A DNA stretch of 41,552 nt from an uncultured Pirellulaceae bacterium. Its GTDB lineage: Bacteria; Planctomycetota; Planctomycetia; Pirellulales; Pirellulaceae. The DNA lies in contig CAJQPP010000088.1 in NCBI GenBank assembly GCA_905480235.1, positions 1-41,552 of the forward strand, in the 5' to 3' direction. The position numbers were made by a program, and so were the translations under genes. Position 1 is the stretch's first letter. Each line of letters starts with the position of its first letter. Under the pieces are notes generated by a model. The model had not been told where the DNA came from. It made no database searches and worked only from the letters and a program-made list of their open reading frames with translations. Shown in pieces: positions 9,302 to 18,305 of the stretch.

Positions 9302-10597
9302 ATGTTACAGGGACTTGTGAATCGTCGAAACTTCTTACGCACTTCGTCATCTATCGCACTAGGTACGGCACTGATGCCAAGCTCAGGAAAGTCTGGCCGC
9401 CGAGTTGCGGCCAACGACCGCATCGCCATTGCCATGATTGGCTGTGGAAAGATGGCATCGGATTACCACTTGGGCGAGTTGCTGAAGCAACCTGATGTGC
9501 AGGTGAATGCGGTTTGCGAAGTGGATGAAAGTCGTCGAGAGATTTTCCAAAATCGTGTCAATCAACACTATTCCACCGGCAAGAGAGATTACCAAGGGTG
9601 TGATGCCGTCATTGACTATCGCGAAGTGATCGGCCGTGACGACATCGATGCCGTGTGCATTGCGACGCCAGATCATTGGCATGCTATTCCCTTAATCCAA
9701 GCCTGTCAGGCAGGGAAAGATGTGTATTGCGAAAAGCCATTGACATTAACCATTCGCGAAGCCCAATTATGCGTCGAAGCCGCCAGAAAACATCAGCGCG
9801 TCGTGCAAGTGGGCAGTCAGCAACGCAGCAATGTATTTGGCCCTTTTCGGCAAGCTGTGGAGTTGATTCGCAGCGGCCGCTTGGGCAAGATTTCCAAGGT
9901 CACGGTGGGGGTCGGTAAACCTAGCGTGCCTTGTGATTTAGCGGAAGAAAAAATGGAGCCCGGTCTGGATTGGGATTTGTGGTTAGGGCCGGCGCCCCGT
10001 CGCGCATTTAACTCAGTATTGAGTCCCCGAGGTATGCATAAGCACTTTCCGCAGTGGCGAGCTTATCAAGAATATTCGGGCGGTGGCCATACCGACATGG
10101 GAGCCCACCACTATGACATTGCTCAATGGGCGCTCGGGCGAGACCAGTCCGGGCCCGTGGAGATAATTCCCCCCGCTGATCCGCAGAGTGGCGTCGGGGT
10201 GCGTTACCTTTATGACGACGGCCTAGAGATTGTCCACGGCGGTCCCAGCGGCTGCGTCTTTCACGGAGAAAGGGGCACCTTGCACGTCGACCGAGGGTTA
10301 TTGAAAAGTGATCCACCCGATATCGCAAAAACTCCTTTGGCAGATAACGAAGTTCATCTTCCCGTATCTCCCGGCCACCACCGAAACTGGTTGGACTGTA
10401 TTGAAAGTCGCCAAAGACCCGTCGCGGACGTGGAGTATGGAGCTCGTACGGTAACGACGATTCACCTGGGGAATTTAGCGTATTGGCACGGACGCAGTTT
10501 TCAGTGGGATCCTGTGGCATGGAAGTTTGAGAATCCACAGGATAACGCTTTGCTCGATCGAGAGCGTCGAGATCCTTGGCAGTTGCCGAAAGTTTAA
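9302..10597 (+). CDS. Gfo/Idh/MocA family oxidoreductase, Tat-exported
   Basis: A 431-residue NAD(P)-dependent dehydrogenase of the glucose-fructose oxidoreductase / inositol dehydrogenase family. A twin-arginine signal (NRRNFLRTSSSIALG, residues 7-21) precedes the Rossmann motif MIGCGKM (45-51); the catalytic-lysine block CEKPLTLT places E144-K145-P146. The family's second-domain histidines (GGGHTDMGAHH) are present. ATG 9302 places the twin arginines at the expected distance; an open frame back to TTG 9257 is not preferred. The next gene starts 17 bases after its stop, suggesting one transcript. Planctomycetes carry many such exported paralogues, usually in sugar-related clusters; the substrate here is unknown. 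Confidence 0.93.
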   Translation: MLQGLVNRRNFLRTSSSIALGTALMPSSGKSGRRVAANDRIAIAMIGCGKMASDYHLGELLKQPDVQVNAVCEVDESRREIFQNRVNQHYSTGKRDYQGCDAVIDYREVIGRDDIDAVCIATPDHWHAIPLIQACQAGKDVYCEKPLTLTIREAQLCVEAARKHQRVVQVGSQQRSNVFGPFRQAVELIRSGRLGKISKVTVGVGKPSVPCDLAEEKMEPGLDWDLWLGPAPRRAFNSVLSPRGMHKHFPQWRAYQEYSGGGHTDMGAHHYDIAQWALGRDQSGPVEIIPPADPQSGVGVRYLYDDGLEIVHGGPSGCVFHGERGTLHVDRGLLKSDPPDIAKTPLADNEVHLPVSPGHHRNWLDCIESRQRPVADVEYGARTVTTIHLGNLAYWHGRSFQWDPVAWKFENPQDNALLDRERRDPWQLPKV

Positions 10598-10614
10598 TTG
10601 CGGCCGGGGTAACC

Positions 10615-13578
10615 ATGTTACGAAAATTTAGGCACCGATTTCTTTGCAGTCTGCTATTCGCATTGGGGTGGGGATTCTCTGCCGAGGCCCAAATTGATTT
10701 TCAAGAGACCGTTGCGCCTATTTTGGCTGAACGTTGTCTGTCCTGTCACAACAGCGAAGAACGGGAAGGCGATTTTTCATTGCAGACCCGGGAAGCCATG
10801 TTTCGTAACGACTACGTCGTGCCCGGCGACCCTGGTGGCAGTTACCTTTTGGACCTCGTAACTCCCGTGGATGGGGAAGCTGAAATGCCGCATAGCGGTG
10901 ATCCATTGACGACCGAGCAAATCGCGGCAATTCGCGATTGGATTCAAGACGGAGCCAAGTGGCCAGAGTCATTTGAAATCGCAGATGCCGGTGGAGCTGA
11001 TTTTCAATGGTGGTCCTATCTTCCGTTCCGACGGTCCCCGGACTCTGCCGCGGAAATGTTAAGTGTGGATGCCTTTATTCTTAAGTCATTGAATGAACAC
11101 GGGCTTTCACCATCGCCGTCAGCAGATCGACGAACCCTCATCCGCCGCGTTACCTACGACCTGCATGGCTTGCCGCCGACGCCTGCCGAGGTCGACGCCT
11201 TTGTGCATGACCCGGACCCTCAGGCTTACGAAAAATTAGTGGATCGATTACTGGAATCGCCTCGCTACGGCGAGCGGTGGGCAACGCATTGGCTGGATGT
11301 CGTTCAGTACGCCGACACTTGCGGCTATGACAAAGATAAACTGAGGCCTAACGCCTGGCCCTATCGCGATTATGTGATCGATAGTTTTAACGATGACAAA
11401 CCCTGGGGCCGCTTTGTTCAGGAACAGGTTGCCGGAGATGTGTTATTTCCGGAAACTGCAGATGGCATTGTTGGGTTGGGGTTTATCGCCGCGGGCCCTT
11501 GGGATTTTATCGGGCATGTGGAAGTGCCGGAAGAAAAAATTGATGGCATGGTGGCCAGAAATCTCGATCGTGACAACATGGTCGCGAATACGTTCAACGC
11601 GTTTTGCAGTATGACCGTCCAATGCGCGCGATGCCACCATCACAAACACGACCCCATTACCCAACAAGATTATTACGGCCTGCAGGCAATTTTTGCCGCC
11701 GTCGATCGTGCCGAGCGAACCTACGATGAGCATCCCGATACCGCACAAAAACGCCAAGACTTAAACGCTGAAGTGGCGCGGTTGAAACTGCTAAACCAAT
11801 TGATCGACGAGGAGATCAAACAGGCGGGGGGGGAAACGCTGCAACGAGTCTCGGATCAAATCGCGGATGCCAAATTACAGATTGAGAACGCCGAAGTCCT
11901 AAAGAGTGAGAAATTTGGATACCACAGCCAAATTGCCGACAACTCCAACACGGAAAAATGGGTCGGGCTGAAATGGGATTCGCCCATTGAAATCACCGAA
12001 CTGATCGTACATCCCTGTCACGATGAATTTGCGAACATTGGTGCCGGTTTCGGTTTTCCAATCCGCTTTCAAGTGGAGGTTTCTGCGGATGGAGATGAGT
12101 GGAACACCGTATGGGATCAAACGAAAAGCGACTTTTCTAACCCCGGACTCAGGCCGCTGCACGTTCCCCTACTATCCAAAATGCAAGTTGCCCAGGTGAG
12201 AATTACCGGGATGACTTTGGCCGAGCGGTCTCAGGATTTTATCTTGGCGTTAGCGGAACTTGAGGTCCTCGATGACCAAGGCCGCAATGTGGCACCAGAG
12301 GCCACTGTTTTTTCACTCGACTCTATTGAAGCACCTACGCGTTGGGGTGAAGCTAACCTGATCGATGGACAGTGGCCGGCGTGGAAAAGAGATCCGGTGG
12401 AGATTCAGACGCGGCAATTGGAATGGCAGAAACAACGCAAGGCACTGTTAACGAAATTGAATACCCCGGACAGAAATCGACGCCGCTCGAAAAACCGGAA
12501 TGCTCTACAGCAACTGCAGGGGGAAATAGCTGCGTTACCAAAACCTCGACGCGTCTATGCCGCAGCGGTGGATTTCTCAGCGGAGGGTAATTTCAAACCA
12601 ACCGGGGGTGTGCCTCGTGATGTTTACGTATTGAGACGAGGTGAGGTGACTCAGCCAGCGGCGATGGCGGTGCCGGGAGTGTTGCCGCTTTCAGGCGATG
12701 ATGAATATGCAATGCAAGATTTTGAGTCAGAGCAGGGCAGGCGAGCTTTTCTTGCCAATTGGTTAACGGACCCCGAGCATCCATTGGTTTGGCGTTCGAT
12801 TGTTAACCGTGTTTGGCAACATCATTTTGGTGAGGGGATCGTGGCCACGCCAAACGACTTTGGGCGTATGGGGGGGGGGCCCAGCCATCCCGATTTGCTG
12901 GATTGGTTAACGACAGAGTTTCTGGAGCAGGGCCAATCGTTGAAATATCTGCACCGCTTGATGGTCACAAGCCAGACTTATCGCCAAGCCTCTGCGCACC
13001 ATGCCGAGAACGCGAAAGTAGATTCAACCAACCGTTTTTTGTGGCGAATGAATCGCCGACGTCTTTCGGCAGAAGAGATTCGAGATTCGATTTTGGCGGC
13101 CAGCGGCGTGCTGAATCTGGAGATGGGTGGGCCAGGGTATTATTTGTTCGAATTGGAAAAGACAGAGCACTCACCCCATTTTGAGTACCATCGTTTTGAT
13201 TCCGCGGACTCGGCGAGTCACCGCCGCAGCATTTATCGTTTTATCGTACGGTCCCAACCCGACCCTTGGATGACGACGTTGGATTGCGCTGATTCTTCCC
13301 AGAGTACCCCCAAAAGAAGTGAGACTTTGACCTCGTTGCAAGCATTGTCCTTGCTAAATAATGGATTTAATTTGGAGATGTCACGGCAGTTTGCAGCCAG
13401 ACTAAAGAAGGCATCGCCTGAGATTTCCGGGCAGGTGGATTTAGCAATGGGATGGATTGCCCAACGATCACTGAGCGATTCCGAAAGACAGCGGTTGATC
13501 GATTATGCGACTACCTACGGCCTCGAAAATTTATGCCGAGTGATGTTCAATTTTAGTGAGTTCGTTTATGTGGACTGA
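10615..13578 (+). CDS. PSD1 / planctomycete cytochrome C domain protein (PSCyt1-DUF1549-DUF1553)
   Basis: A 987-residue secreted protein. A signal peptide (1-25) is followed by a PSCyt1 domain whose haem-type motif CLSCH is at 41-45. DUF1549 (PSCyt2) spans about 150-360 and contains the Cys/His cluster CARCHHHKHD (337-346). A discoidin-like beta-sandwich seems inserted at about 443-562, then DUF1553 (PSD1) from about 709 to the end. ATG 10615 begins a good signal peptide; the frame from 10576 does not. It follows the oxidoreductase gene by 17 bases and overlaps or abuts the DUF1501 gene. The family is nearly confined to planctomycetes and relatives and always pairs with DUF1501; its biochemical role is unknown, with a periplasmic haem protein inferred. 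Confidence 0.95.
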   Translation: MLRKFRHRFLCSLLFALGWGFSAEAQIDFQETVAPILAERCLSCHNSEEREGDFSLQTREAMFRNDYVVPGDPGGSYLLDLVTPVDGEAEMPHSGDPLTTEQIAAIRDWIQDGAKWPESFEIADAGGADFQWWSYLPFRRSPDSAAEMLSVDAFILKSLNEHGLSPSPSADRRTLIRRVTYDLHGLPPTPAEVDAFVHDPDPQAYEKLVDRLLESPRYGERWATHWLDVVQYADTCGYDKDKLRPNAWPYRDYVIDSFNDDKPWGRFVQEQVAGDVLFPETADGIVGLGFIAAGPWDFIGHVEVPEEKIDGMVARNLDRDNMVANTFNAFCSMTVQCARCHHHKHDPITQQDYYGLQAIFAAVDRAERTYDEHPDTAQKRQDLNAEVARLKLLNQLIDEEIKQAGGETLQRVSDQIADAKLQIENAEVLKSEKFGYHSQIADNSNTEKWVGLKWDSPIEITELIVHPCHDEFANIGAGFGFPIRFQVEVSADGDEWNTVWDQTKSDFSNPGLRPLHVPLLSKMQVAQVRITGMTLAERSQDFILALAELEVLDDQGRNVAPEATVFSLDSIEAPTRWGEANLIDGQWPAWKRDPVEIQTRQLEWQKQRKALLTKLNTPDRNRRRSKNRNALQQLQGEIAALPKPRRVYAAAVDFSAEGNFKPTGGVPRDVYVLRRGEVTQPAAMAVPGVLPLSGDDEYAMQDFESEQGRRAFLANWLTDPEHPLVWRSIVNRVWQHHFGEGIVATPNDFGRMGGGPSHPDLLDWLTTEFLEQGQSLKYLHRLMVTSQTYRQASAHHAENAKVDSTNRFLWRMNRRRLSAEEIRDSILAASGVLNLEMGGPGYYLFELEKTEHSPHFEYHRFDSADSASHRRSIYRFIVRSQPDPWMTTLDCADSSQSTPKRSETLTSLQALSLLNNGFNLEMSRQFAARLKKASPEISGQVDLAMGWIAQRSLSDSERQRLIDYATTYGLENLCRVMFNFSEFVYVD

Positions 13579-13582
13579 ACCA

Positions 13583-15109
13583 ATGTCTAAAAAAATAATG
13601 GGTTTGGGAAAACGGAATCCCCAAAATATAGTACCGCCGGGGGTGGGTGGAGATGCTGCGAAAAACCTGAACCGTCGTGGGTTTTTAGGGAATGCCGCTA
13701 CCGGTTTTGGCGGACTCGCGTTGGCCGCAATGTTACAACGCGATGCAGGAGGACAAGAAACGGGGACCATGAAGGTCTTGCATCACCCGGCAAAAGCAAA
13801 GCGGGTCGTGCAACTTTTTATGGCGGGTGCCGCCAGCCATATTGACCTTTGGGACCATAAACCGCTGTTAGAAAAATTGCATGGGCAAGAATCCGATTTT
13901 GGAGAGCCCGTTGAAGCCTTTCAAAATGGTTTAGGCCCTTGGATGCAATCGCCATTTCAGTTTTCCCGCCACGGTCAATCTGGGAAGATGATTAGTGAAG
14001 CGGTGCAACCACTCGGTGAATGCGTGGATGACATCGCCTTTATCCACAACATGGTGGGGAAAACCGGCGTGCATTCCCAGGCAACGCTTTTGCAAGCGAC
14101 CGGTTTCCAACGGCCAGGCTTTCCTGGTATGGGAGCCTGGGTGAGCTACGCATTGGGATCGATTAACGATAATTTGCCGACCTTCGTGGTGTTACCTGAC
14201 CACCGTGGTTTTGCCAGCAATGGCCCCAAAAACTGGGGCGCCGGATTTTTACCAGCTCATGCTCAAGGGACAACGATCTTTCCGCAACGCAAAAATCCAA
14301 TTGCGGACCTGTATCCCAAAGCCAGTTTTATCACTCCGGAAGCTGAGGAAGCGGGACGCCAGCTATTGCAGCAATGGAACCGTGATTACCAAATTCAACG
14401 TGCGGAGGATTCCCGTCTGGAAGCCCGCATCCGATCTTATGAACTAGCCGCTAAAATGCAGTTGAGCGCCCCGGAGGCACTCGACATTTCTCAAGAACCC
14501 AAACATATCCTGAAGATGTATGGATTGGACCGTCCTCATGCGACCTACCCCGAAGAGATTAATGCGGCAGAGGAAGCAGAGTATTTTGGGCGGAAATGTT
14601 TGATCGCTCGGCGAATGTTGGAGCGTGGCGTACGGTTTGTTCAAATTTGGTCAGGCAATGACAATAGCTTTCCCCGCAGAAACTGGGACAGTCACGAGAA
14701 TTTGAAACGGGATCACGGCCCTTTGGCTCGGGGCATGGCGGTGGGTGCGGCGGCCCTGCTGAAAGACCTGAAACAGCGTGGTCTGTTAGAAGATACGATC
14801 GTCCTTTGGACCACTGAATTTGGTCGAATGCCAAGCACGCAAGGGTCGTTGGGCAGAGACCATAACCCACATGTGTTTACCAATTGGCTGGCTGGGGGTG
14901 GGATTCGTGGGGGCGTTTCCATGGGACCTTCGGATGCTTGGGGATATAAACCTTTGGATCGAGAGAATCCCACTCAGGTCTACGATGTTCATGCAACCAT
15001 CCTGCATCTGTTGGGCATCGACCACGAAAAATTGACCGTGTTGCATAATGGGATAGATCGTCGTTTAACCGACGTGCACGGGAAATTACTTTCTGATTTG
15101 CTTGTGTGA
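13583..15109 (+). CDS. DUF1501 domain-containing protein, Tat-exported
   Basis: A 508-residue protein with a twin-arginine signal (RRGFLGNAATGFGG, Arg31-Arg32) and the sulfatase/alkaline-phosphatase-like fold of DUF1501. Recognisable blocks are FMAGAASHIDLWD near the N-terminus, ERGVRFVQIWSG in the middle, and TTEFGRMP with the following GRDHNPH, which carry candidate metal ligands. Alternative starts are ATG 13568 and GTG 13556, both inside the end of the PSD1 gene; 13583 was chosen because it lies just past the PSD1 stop, but none has a strong ribosome binding site and translational coupling is likely. DUF1501 genes follow PSD1 genes throughout planctomycetes; no reaction is established. 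Confidence 0.93.
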   Translation: MSKKIMGLGKRNPQNIVPPGVGGDAAKNLNRRGFLGNAATGFGGLALAAMLQRDAGGQETGTMKVLHHPAKAKRVVQLFMAGAASHIDLWDHKPLLEKLHGQESDFGEPVEAFQNGLGPWMQSPFQFSRHGQSGKMISEAVQPLGECVDDIAFIHNMVGKTGVHSQATLLQATGFQRPGFPGMGAWVSYALGSINDNLPTFVVLPDHRGFASNGPKNWGAGFLPAHAQGTTIFPQRKNPIADLYPKASFITPEAEEAGRQLLQQWNRDYQIQRAEDSRLEARIRSYELAAKMQLSAPEALDISQEPKHILKMYGLDRPHATYPEEINAAEEAEYFGRKCLIARRMLERGVRFVQIWSGNDNSFPRRNWDSHENLKRDHGPLARGMAVGAAALLKDLKQRGLLEDTIVLWTTEFGRMPSTQGSLGRDHNPHVFTNWLAGGGIRGGVSMGPSDAWGYKPLDRENPTQVYDVHATILHLLGIDHEKLTVLHNGIDRRLTDVHGKLLSDLLV

Positions 15110-15158
15110 TAAAAATTTCCCGCAAACGATCTTTCAACGCATCAAGGAGAGGTTAGCG

Positions 15159-16358
15159 ATGAGACAAAAGAGATACTTGGCACTAATTAGCATACTGGGC
15201 GCTTGGTGGGTGTGTACGGCAGGCGGGCCGTTGGCACTGCATGGTCAGATCACTTTTCAAGCCAAAATGTTGCAACTGGATGCAAACGAGGGGATCGCTG
15301 CCGGTGATATTGATGGAGATGGTGACTTGGATTTGGTGGCCGGTAGGAACTGGTATTCTAATCCCGACTGGGTTCCCCGACCTCTCCGCACCATTGAAGA
15401 TTGGAATGGTTATGTGCAAAGCAACGGAGACTTTTTATTTGATGTGAATCAAGATGGTCGAGTGGATGTTATTGCGGGGTCTTTCCTGCCCACGACCGTG
15501 CATTGGTTTGAGAACCCTGGGCCGGCGGGTTTGGAACTTGGACATCTGTGGAAAAAGCATTTGCTAGTGGATACGGGGGTTAGCAGCAATGAGGGGCAAT
15601 TGCTGGAAGATCTGGACGGTGATGGACGACCCGAGTGGATTGTTAATAGCTGGCAAAAAAACGTTCCTACGACGGTTTGGCGGTGGCCTGATAACTCTGG
15701 CGATTCCGCGGCCGATGATAGTCCATCTTGGACGCTGATACCCCATCAGCTAGGCGCAACTGGCAACGGGCATGGACTGGGTGTGGGGGACGTAAACGGT
15801 GATGGAAAAAAGGATGTGCTCACCGGGCAAGGGTGGTATGAGCAACCCCTCAGTGAGCCCTGGAAGAACGCCTGGGAGTTTCATGCCGAATGGGATTTGC
15901 AAGCAAGTTTGCCCGTGATCGTGACCGACTTGAACGGCGACGATCGAAATGATTTGATTGTGGGCAAGGGGCACGATTATGGTCTTTTTTGGATGCGCAA
16001 TGAGGGACCCGATGCGACAGGGAAAATTCGCTGGAAAGAAATCGTGATTGATCGTCAGTACAGCCAACCCCATACCCTGGCTTGGGTCGATATTGATGGG
16101 GATGATCAGCCGGAATTGATTACCGGTAAACGAGTGCGAGCGCACAACGGTGGGGATCCTGGCGGCAAGGAGCCGGCGTGTCTGTTTTATTATGAATGGG
16201 AACCGGAAACCCATTCATTCCAGAGGCATACCATCGAACAAGGGCATGTCGGTTGCGGTTTGCAAATTGTTACTGCGGATCTATCGGGCGACCGCAGGGT
16301 CGACATTGCAGTGGCCGGCAAAAGCGGCACGTTTCTGCTGATACAGAAGCCTGAGTGA
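15159..16358 (+). CDS. secreted FG-GAP/VCBS repeat beta-propeller protein
   Basis: A 399-residue exported protein: a signal peptide covers residues 1-30 and ends at LHGQ. Seven DxDGDGxxD-type calcium-binding loops are spaced along the protein, the first at 50-58 (DIDGDGDLD), then variants such as DVNQDGRVD, DLDGDGRPE, DVNGDGKKD, DLNGDDRND, DIDGDDQPE and DLSGDRRVD. Seven such loops fit a seven-bladed integrin-like propeller. ATG 15159 has AAGGAGAGG about eight bases upstream, the best ribosome binding site of this cluster. It is the last gene of the four-gene cluster, 49 bases after DUF1501. A ligand-binding or scaffolding role at the cell surface is inferred; no catalytic domain is present. 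Confidence 0.92.
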   Translation: MRQKRYLALISILGAWWVCTAGGPLALHGQITFQAKMLQLDANEGIAAGDIDGDGDLDLVAGRNWYSNPDWVPRPLRTIEDWNGYVQSNGDFLFDVNQDGRVDVIAGSFLPTTVHWFENPGPAGLELGHLWKKHLLVDTGVSSNEGQLLEDLDGDGRPEWIVNSWQKNVPTTVWRWPDNSGDSAADDSPSWTLIPHQLGATGNGHGLGVGDVNGDGKKDVLTGQGWYEQPLSEPWKNAWEFHAEWDLQASLPVIVTDLNGDDRNDLIVGKGHDYGLFWMRNEGPDATGKIRWKEIVIDRQYSQPHTLAWVDIDGDDQPELITGKRVRAHNGGDPGGKEPACLFYYEWEPETHSFQRHTIEQGHVGCGLQIVTADLSGDRRVDIAVAGKSGTFLLIQKPE

Positions 16359-16416
16359 GCAAGCGATTGTGGCACCGAACAGGGGCGTCAAAATCGTTAC
16401 TCGGGAGATCCGGTAT

Positions 16417-17313
16417 TCAGGGAGTTAACCAGGGGATCGTGTAATTTAGTTCCTGCATGGCGGTCCCACAAATATCTGTAAATTGATGACGTTGTTCGTC
16501 TGTCCACCATTGCCAACGATCTTTTCGTTTGTCTAAATCCTTGGCATCTGAGCGGCTCTCACCATGAAATTTTGTGGGATGAAATCGGGTTTCCAGAGGG
16601 CTTAGACAATGGGGAGCAAAATCTAAGCCACATTTTTGAAAGGCCTCCGTAAGGCCTGCCTGAAATAAATCACGTCGTTGGTTCAGCCATTCATACCGCA
16701 GTAACGTGCCGTGTGGGTTGTGCGTGATTAATTGAATCATGTCATAGCGTGCCGCCCAGATTTGGCAGCACTTGGTAAACTCAATGTGTTGGAAGTTTTT
16801 GAAAGATGCGTAAGAGGAAACGACTTCAATGCCATTCCGGACGATGTAGCAAATCGACAACTTGGGGAAAGCCGCGAGCATAGCCAGCGCCGCTCGGGGA
16901 TCCAGCATGCTGTAGGTGCTAATCACGGGTTTGGCTGGTTTATTTGATAGTGACTTTTGCGGCCAGTGTAAATTCAATATCAGTTGTTGGTGTTGACGCC
17001 AAAATTGGTCCTTGGAGACGACCAGGTTTTTTACGCGAAAATCATTATCCATGGTGATGTGCGCATTCCTCATCAGGTCAAAAATATAGTTGCTCTCCTG
17101 ATTGAGCGATTCAATTTTTGGATGCGCGGCCACGCAATTGCGGAGCACGGTTGTACCCGAACGCCCCATACCGCTGACCAGTAACAAGGGGGATTCCGAG
17201 AAAGGGTGTGAGGCGAAGATTATGCTGTCTCCACGTTTCTGAAATGCGATTTGCTCGACGGATATGAAAGGTCGTCTCGTCGAATTTAACACGATGGTTA
17301 TCGCGATAGACAA
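16417..17313 (-). CDS. sulfotransferase family protein
   Basis: A protein of up to 298 residues with the PAPS-binding P-loop-like motif GMGRSGTT (48-55 counting from the TTG) and a matching 3'-phosphate loop in ICYIVRNGIEVVSSY. It would transfer sulfate from PAPS to a hydroxyl or amino group on an unknown acceptor, probably a polysaccharide, lipid or small molecule. There is no ATG before the catalytic motif. Candidate starts are TTG 17313 and GTG 17292; the upstream methyltransferase stop (17332-17334) is in the same frame, so the start must lie after it. Neither start has a clear ribosome binding site, so the N-terminus is uncertain. It follows the methyltransferase gene by about 20-40 bases. 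Confidence 0.85.
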   Translation of the reverse strand: MSIAITIVLNSTRRPFISVEQIAFQKRGDSIIFASHPFSESPLLLVSGMGRSGTTVLRNCVAAHPKIESLNQESNYIFDLMRNAHITMDNDFRVKNLVVSKDQFWRQHQQLILNLHWPQKSLSNKPAKPVISTYSMLDPRAALAMLAAFPKLSICYIVRNGIEVVSSYASFKNFQHIEFTKCCQIWAARYDMIQLITHNPHGTLLRYEWLNQRRDLFQAGLTEAFQKCGLDFAPHCLSPLETRFHPTKFHGESRSDAKDLDKRKDRWQWWTDEQRHQFTDICGTAMQELNYTIPWLTP

Positions 17314-17331
17314 GATCAGTGTTTCAGGAAA

Positions 17332-18012
17332 TCAGTCTTTACGTTTCATTGTCACAATACGGATGGGCTGTCGTACGCCCTCAACAGGTATTTCGGATTC
17401 TCTCAGTTCCCAGCCCAACTGCTGGAACATTTTCAAAAATTCGCGAGTCATTGGGCGGCTGGGGTCGCTGAGGATCACACTGCCGCTGGCCAACAAGTGT
17501 TGGCGAAAAAAACGATCGAGGGGGGCAACCTCGCCGCGTTCGTAAACAATATCGGAGCCCACGATCGTATCAAAAGACTGCTCCAATTCCGTGGCATGCC
17601 AATCGATATGTTTCACTTCGGCCCGTTCGCGCCATGGCCAGGTGTTGATTTCGGCAAACAGCAGTGACGGTGGTGCATTATCCCCACAGACCAAATCCGC
17701 GCCCGCCGCCAATAAAAGTGCTGACGTTAATCCGATGCCGCAACCCAAATCCAAAATGCGTTTGCCGCGTAAATCCATGTCCCCAACATGCTGACACATT
17801 CCCAAACCAGCATCCCAAGCCTGAGCCCAGTAGGGCTGCCATGCTAATTCACCATGAGCACTGAGCAGGGTCTCTTCATCCAAGACCGCTTCGGGGTCCG
17901 CCGGACGATAATACTCAATCGTGTGCTTGCCAAAGCGGATAGAATCTTTCGCGTAGGGGAATTCCTCGCCCGCTTTTTTTAGTAAATCTTGAAAGGCGAG
18001 GGAATCTGGCAT
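17332..18012 (-). CDS. class I SAM-dependent methyltransferase (Methyltransf_16 / NNMT-like)
   Basis: A 226-residue methyltransferase. SAM-binding motif I is LDLGCGIG (87-94), the acidic motif II region is VCGDNA (108-113), and the catalytic-region motif reads VGSDIVYER. The lead segment PYWAQAWDAG (about 60-69) is typical of the METTL21/Methyltransf_16 group, which methylates protein lysines or small molecules, so the substrate is open. ATG 18012 is preferred; a GTG at 18051 would add 13 residues. It lies just upstream of the sulfotransferase in the same direction, so the two may be cotranscribed, though a shared pathway is not obvious. Confidence 0.87.
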   Translation of the reverse strand: MPDSLAFQDLLKKAGEEFPYAKDSIRFGKHTIEYYRPADPEAVLDEETLLSAHGELAWQPYWAQAWDAGLGMCQHVGDMDLRGKRILDLGCGIGLTSALLLAAGADLVCGDNAPPSLLFAEINTWPWRERAEVKHIDWHATELEQSFDTIVGSDIVYERGEVAPLDRFFRQHLLASGSVILSDPSRPMTREFLKMFQQLGWELRESEIPVEGVRQPIRIVTMKRKD

Positions 18013-18220
18013 GTGGGTTTGCTGGTTAATAAAAGGCTTGCCCTGTGTCACCAGGATTGGTCATCGCGACGCTGACGGGCTCAAAGATACTATCGTATAA
18101 AGCACGATCGCAGCAAGCGACGGGACCTCAGATTGGCTTGCCTTAACGCCTGCCCATAGGGGGCGTCAAAATGGGATATGAAATGCCTGGTCGTTGCCTG
18201 TTAAAAGGGAACCGAGCTAT

Positions 18221-18259
18221 AAAAAAAACGGGCGATCCCATCAACTGGAACCGCCCGTT
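18221..18259 (-). terminator. rho-independent terminator of the YTV protein gene
   Basis: A perfect 8-bp inverted repeat (AACGGGCG 18227-18234, CGCCCGTT 18252-18259) with a 17-base spacer. Read on the minus strand it is followed by a run of eight Ts (18228-18221). It lies 47 bases past the stop of the cysteine-rich gene. Confidence 0.85.
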
Positions 18260-18305
18260 ATAAATCAGACCAGATATTATCCTGGTTGTCGAATGTCAGC
18301 TCCGA

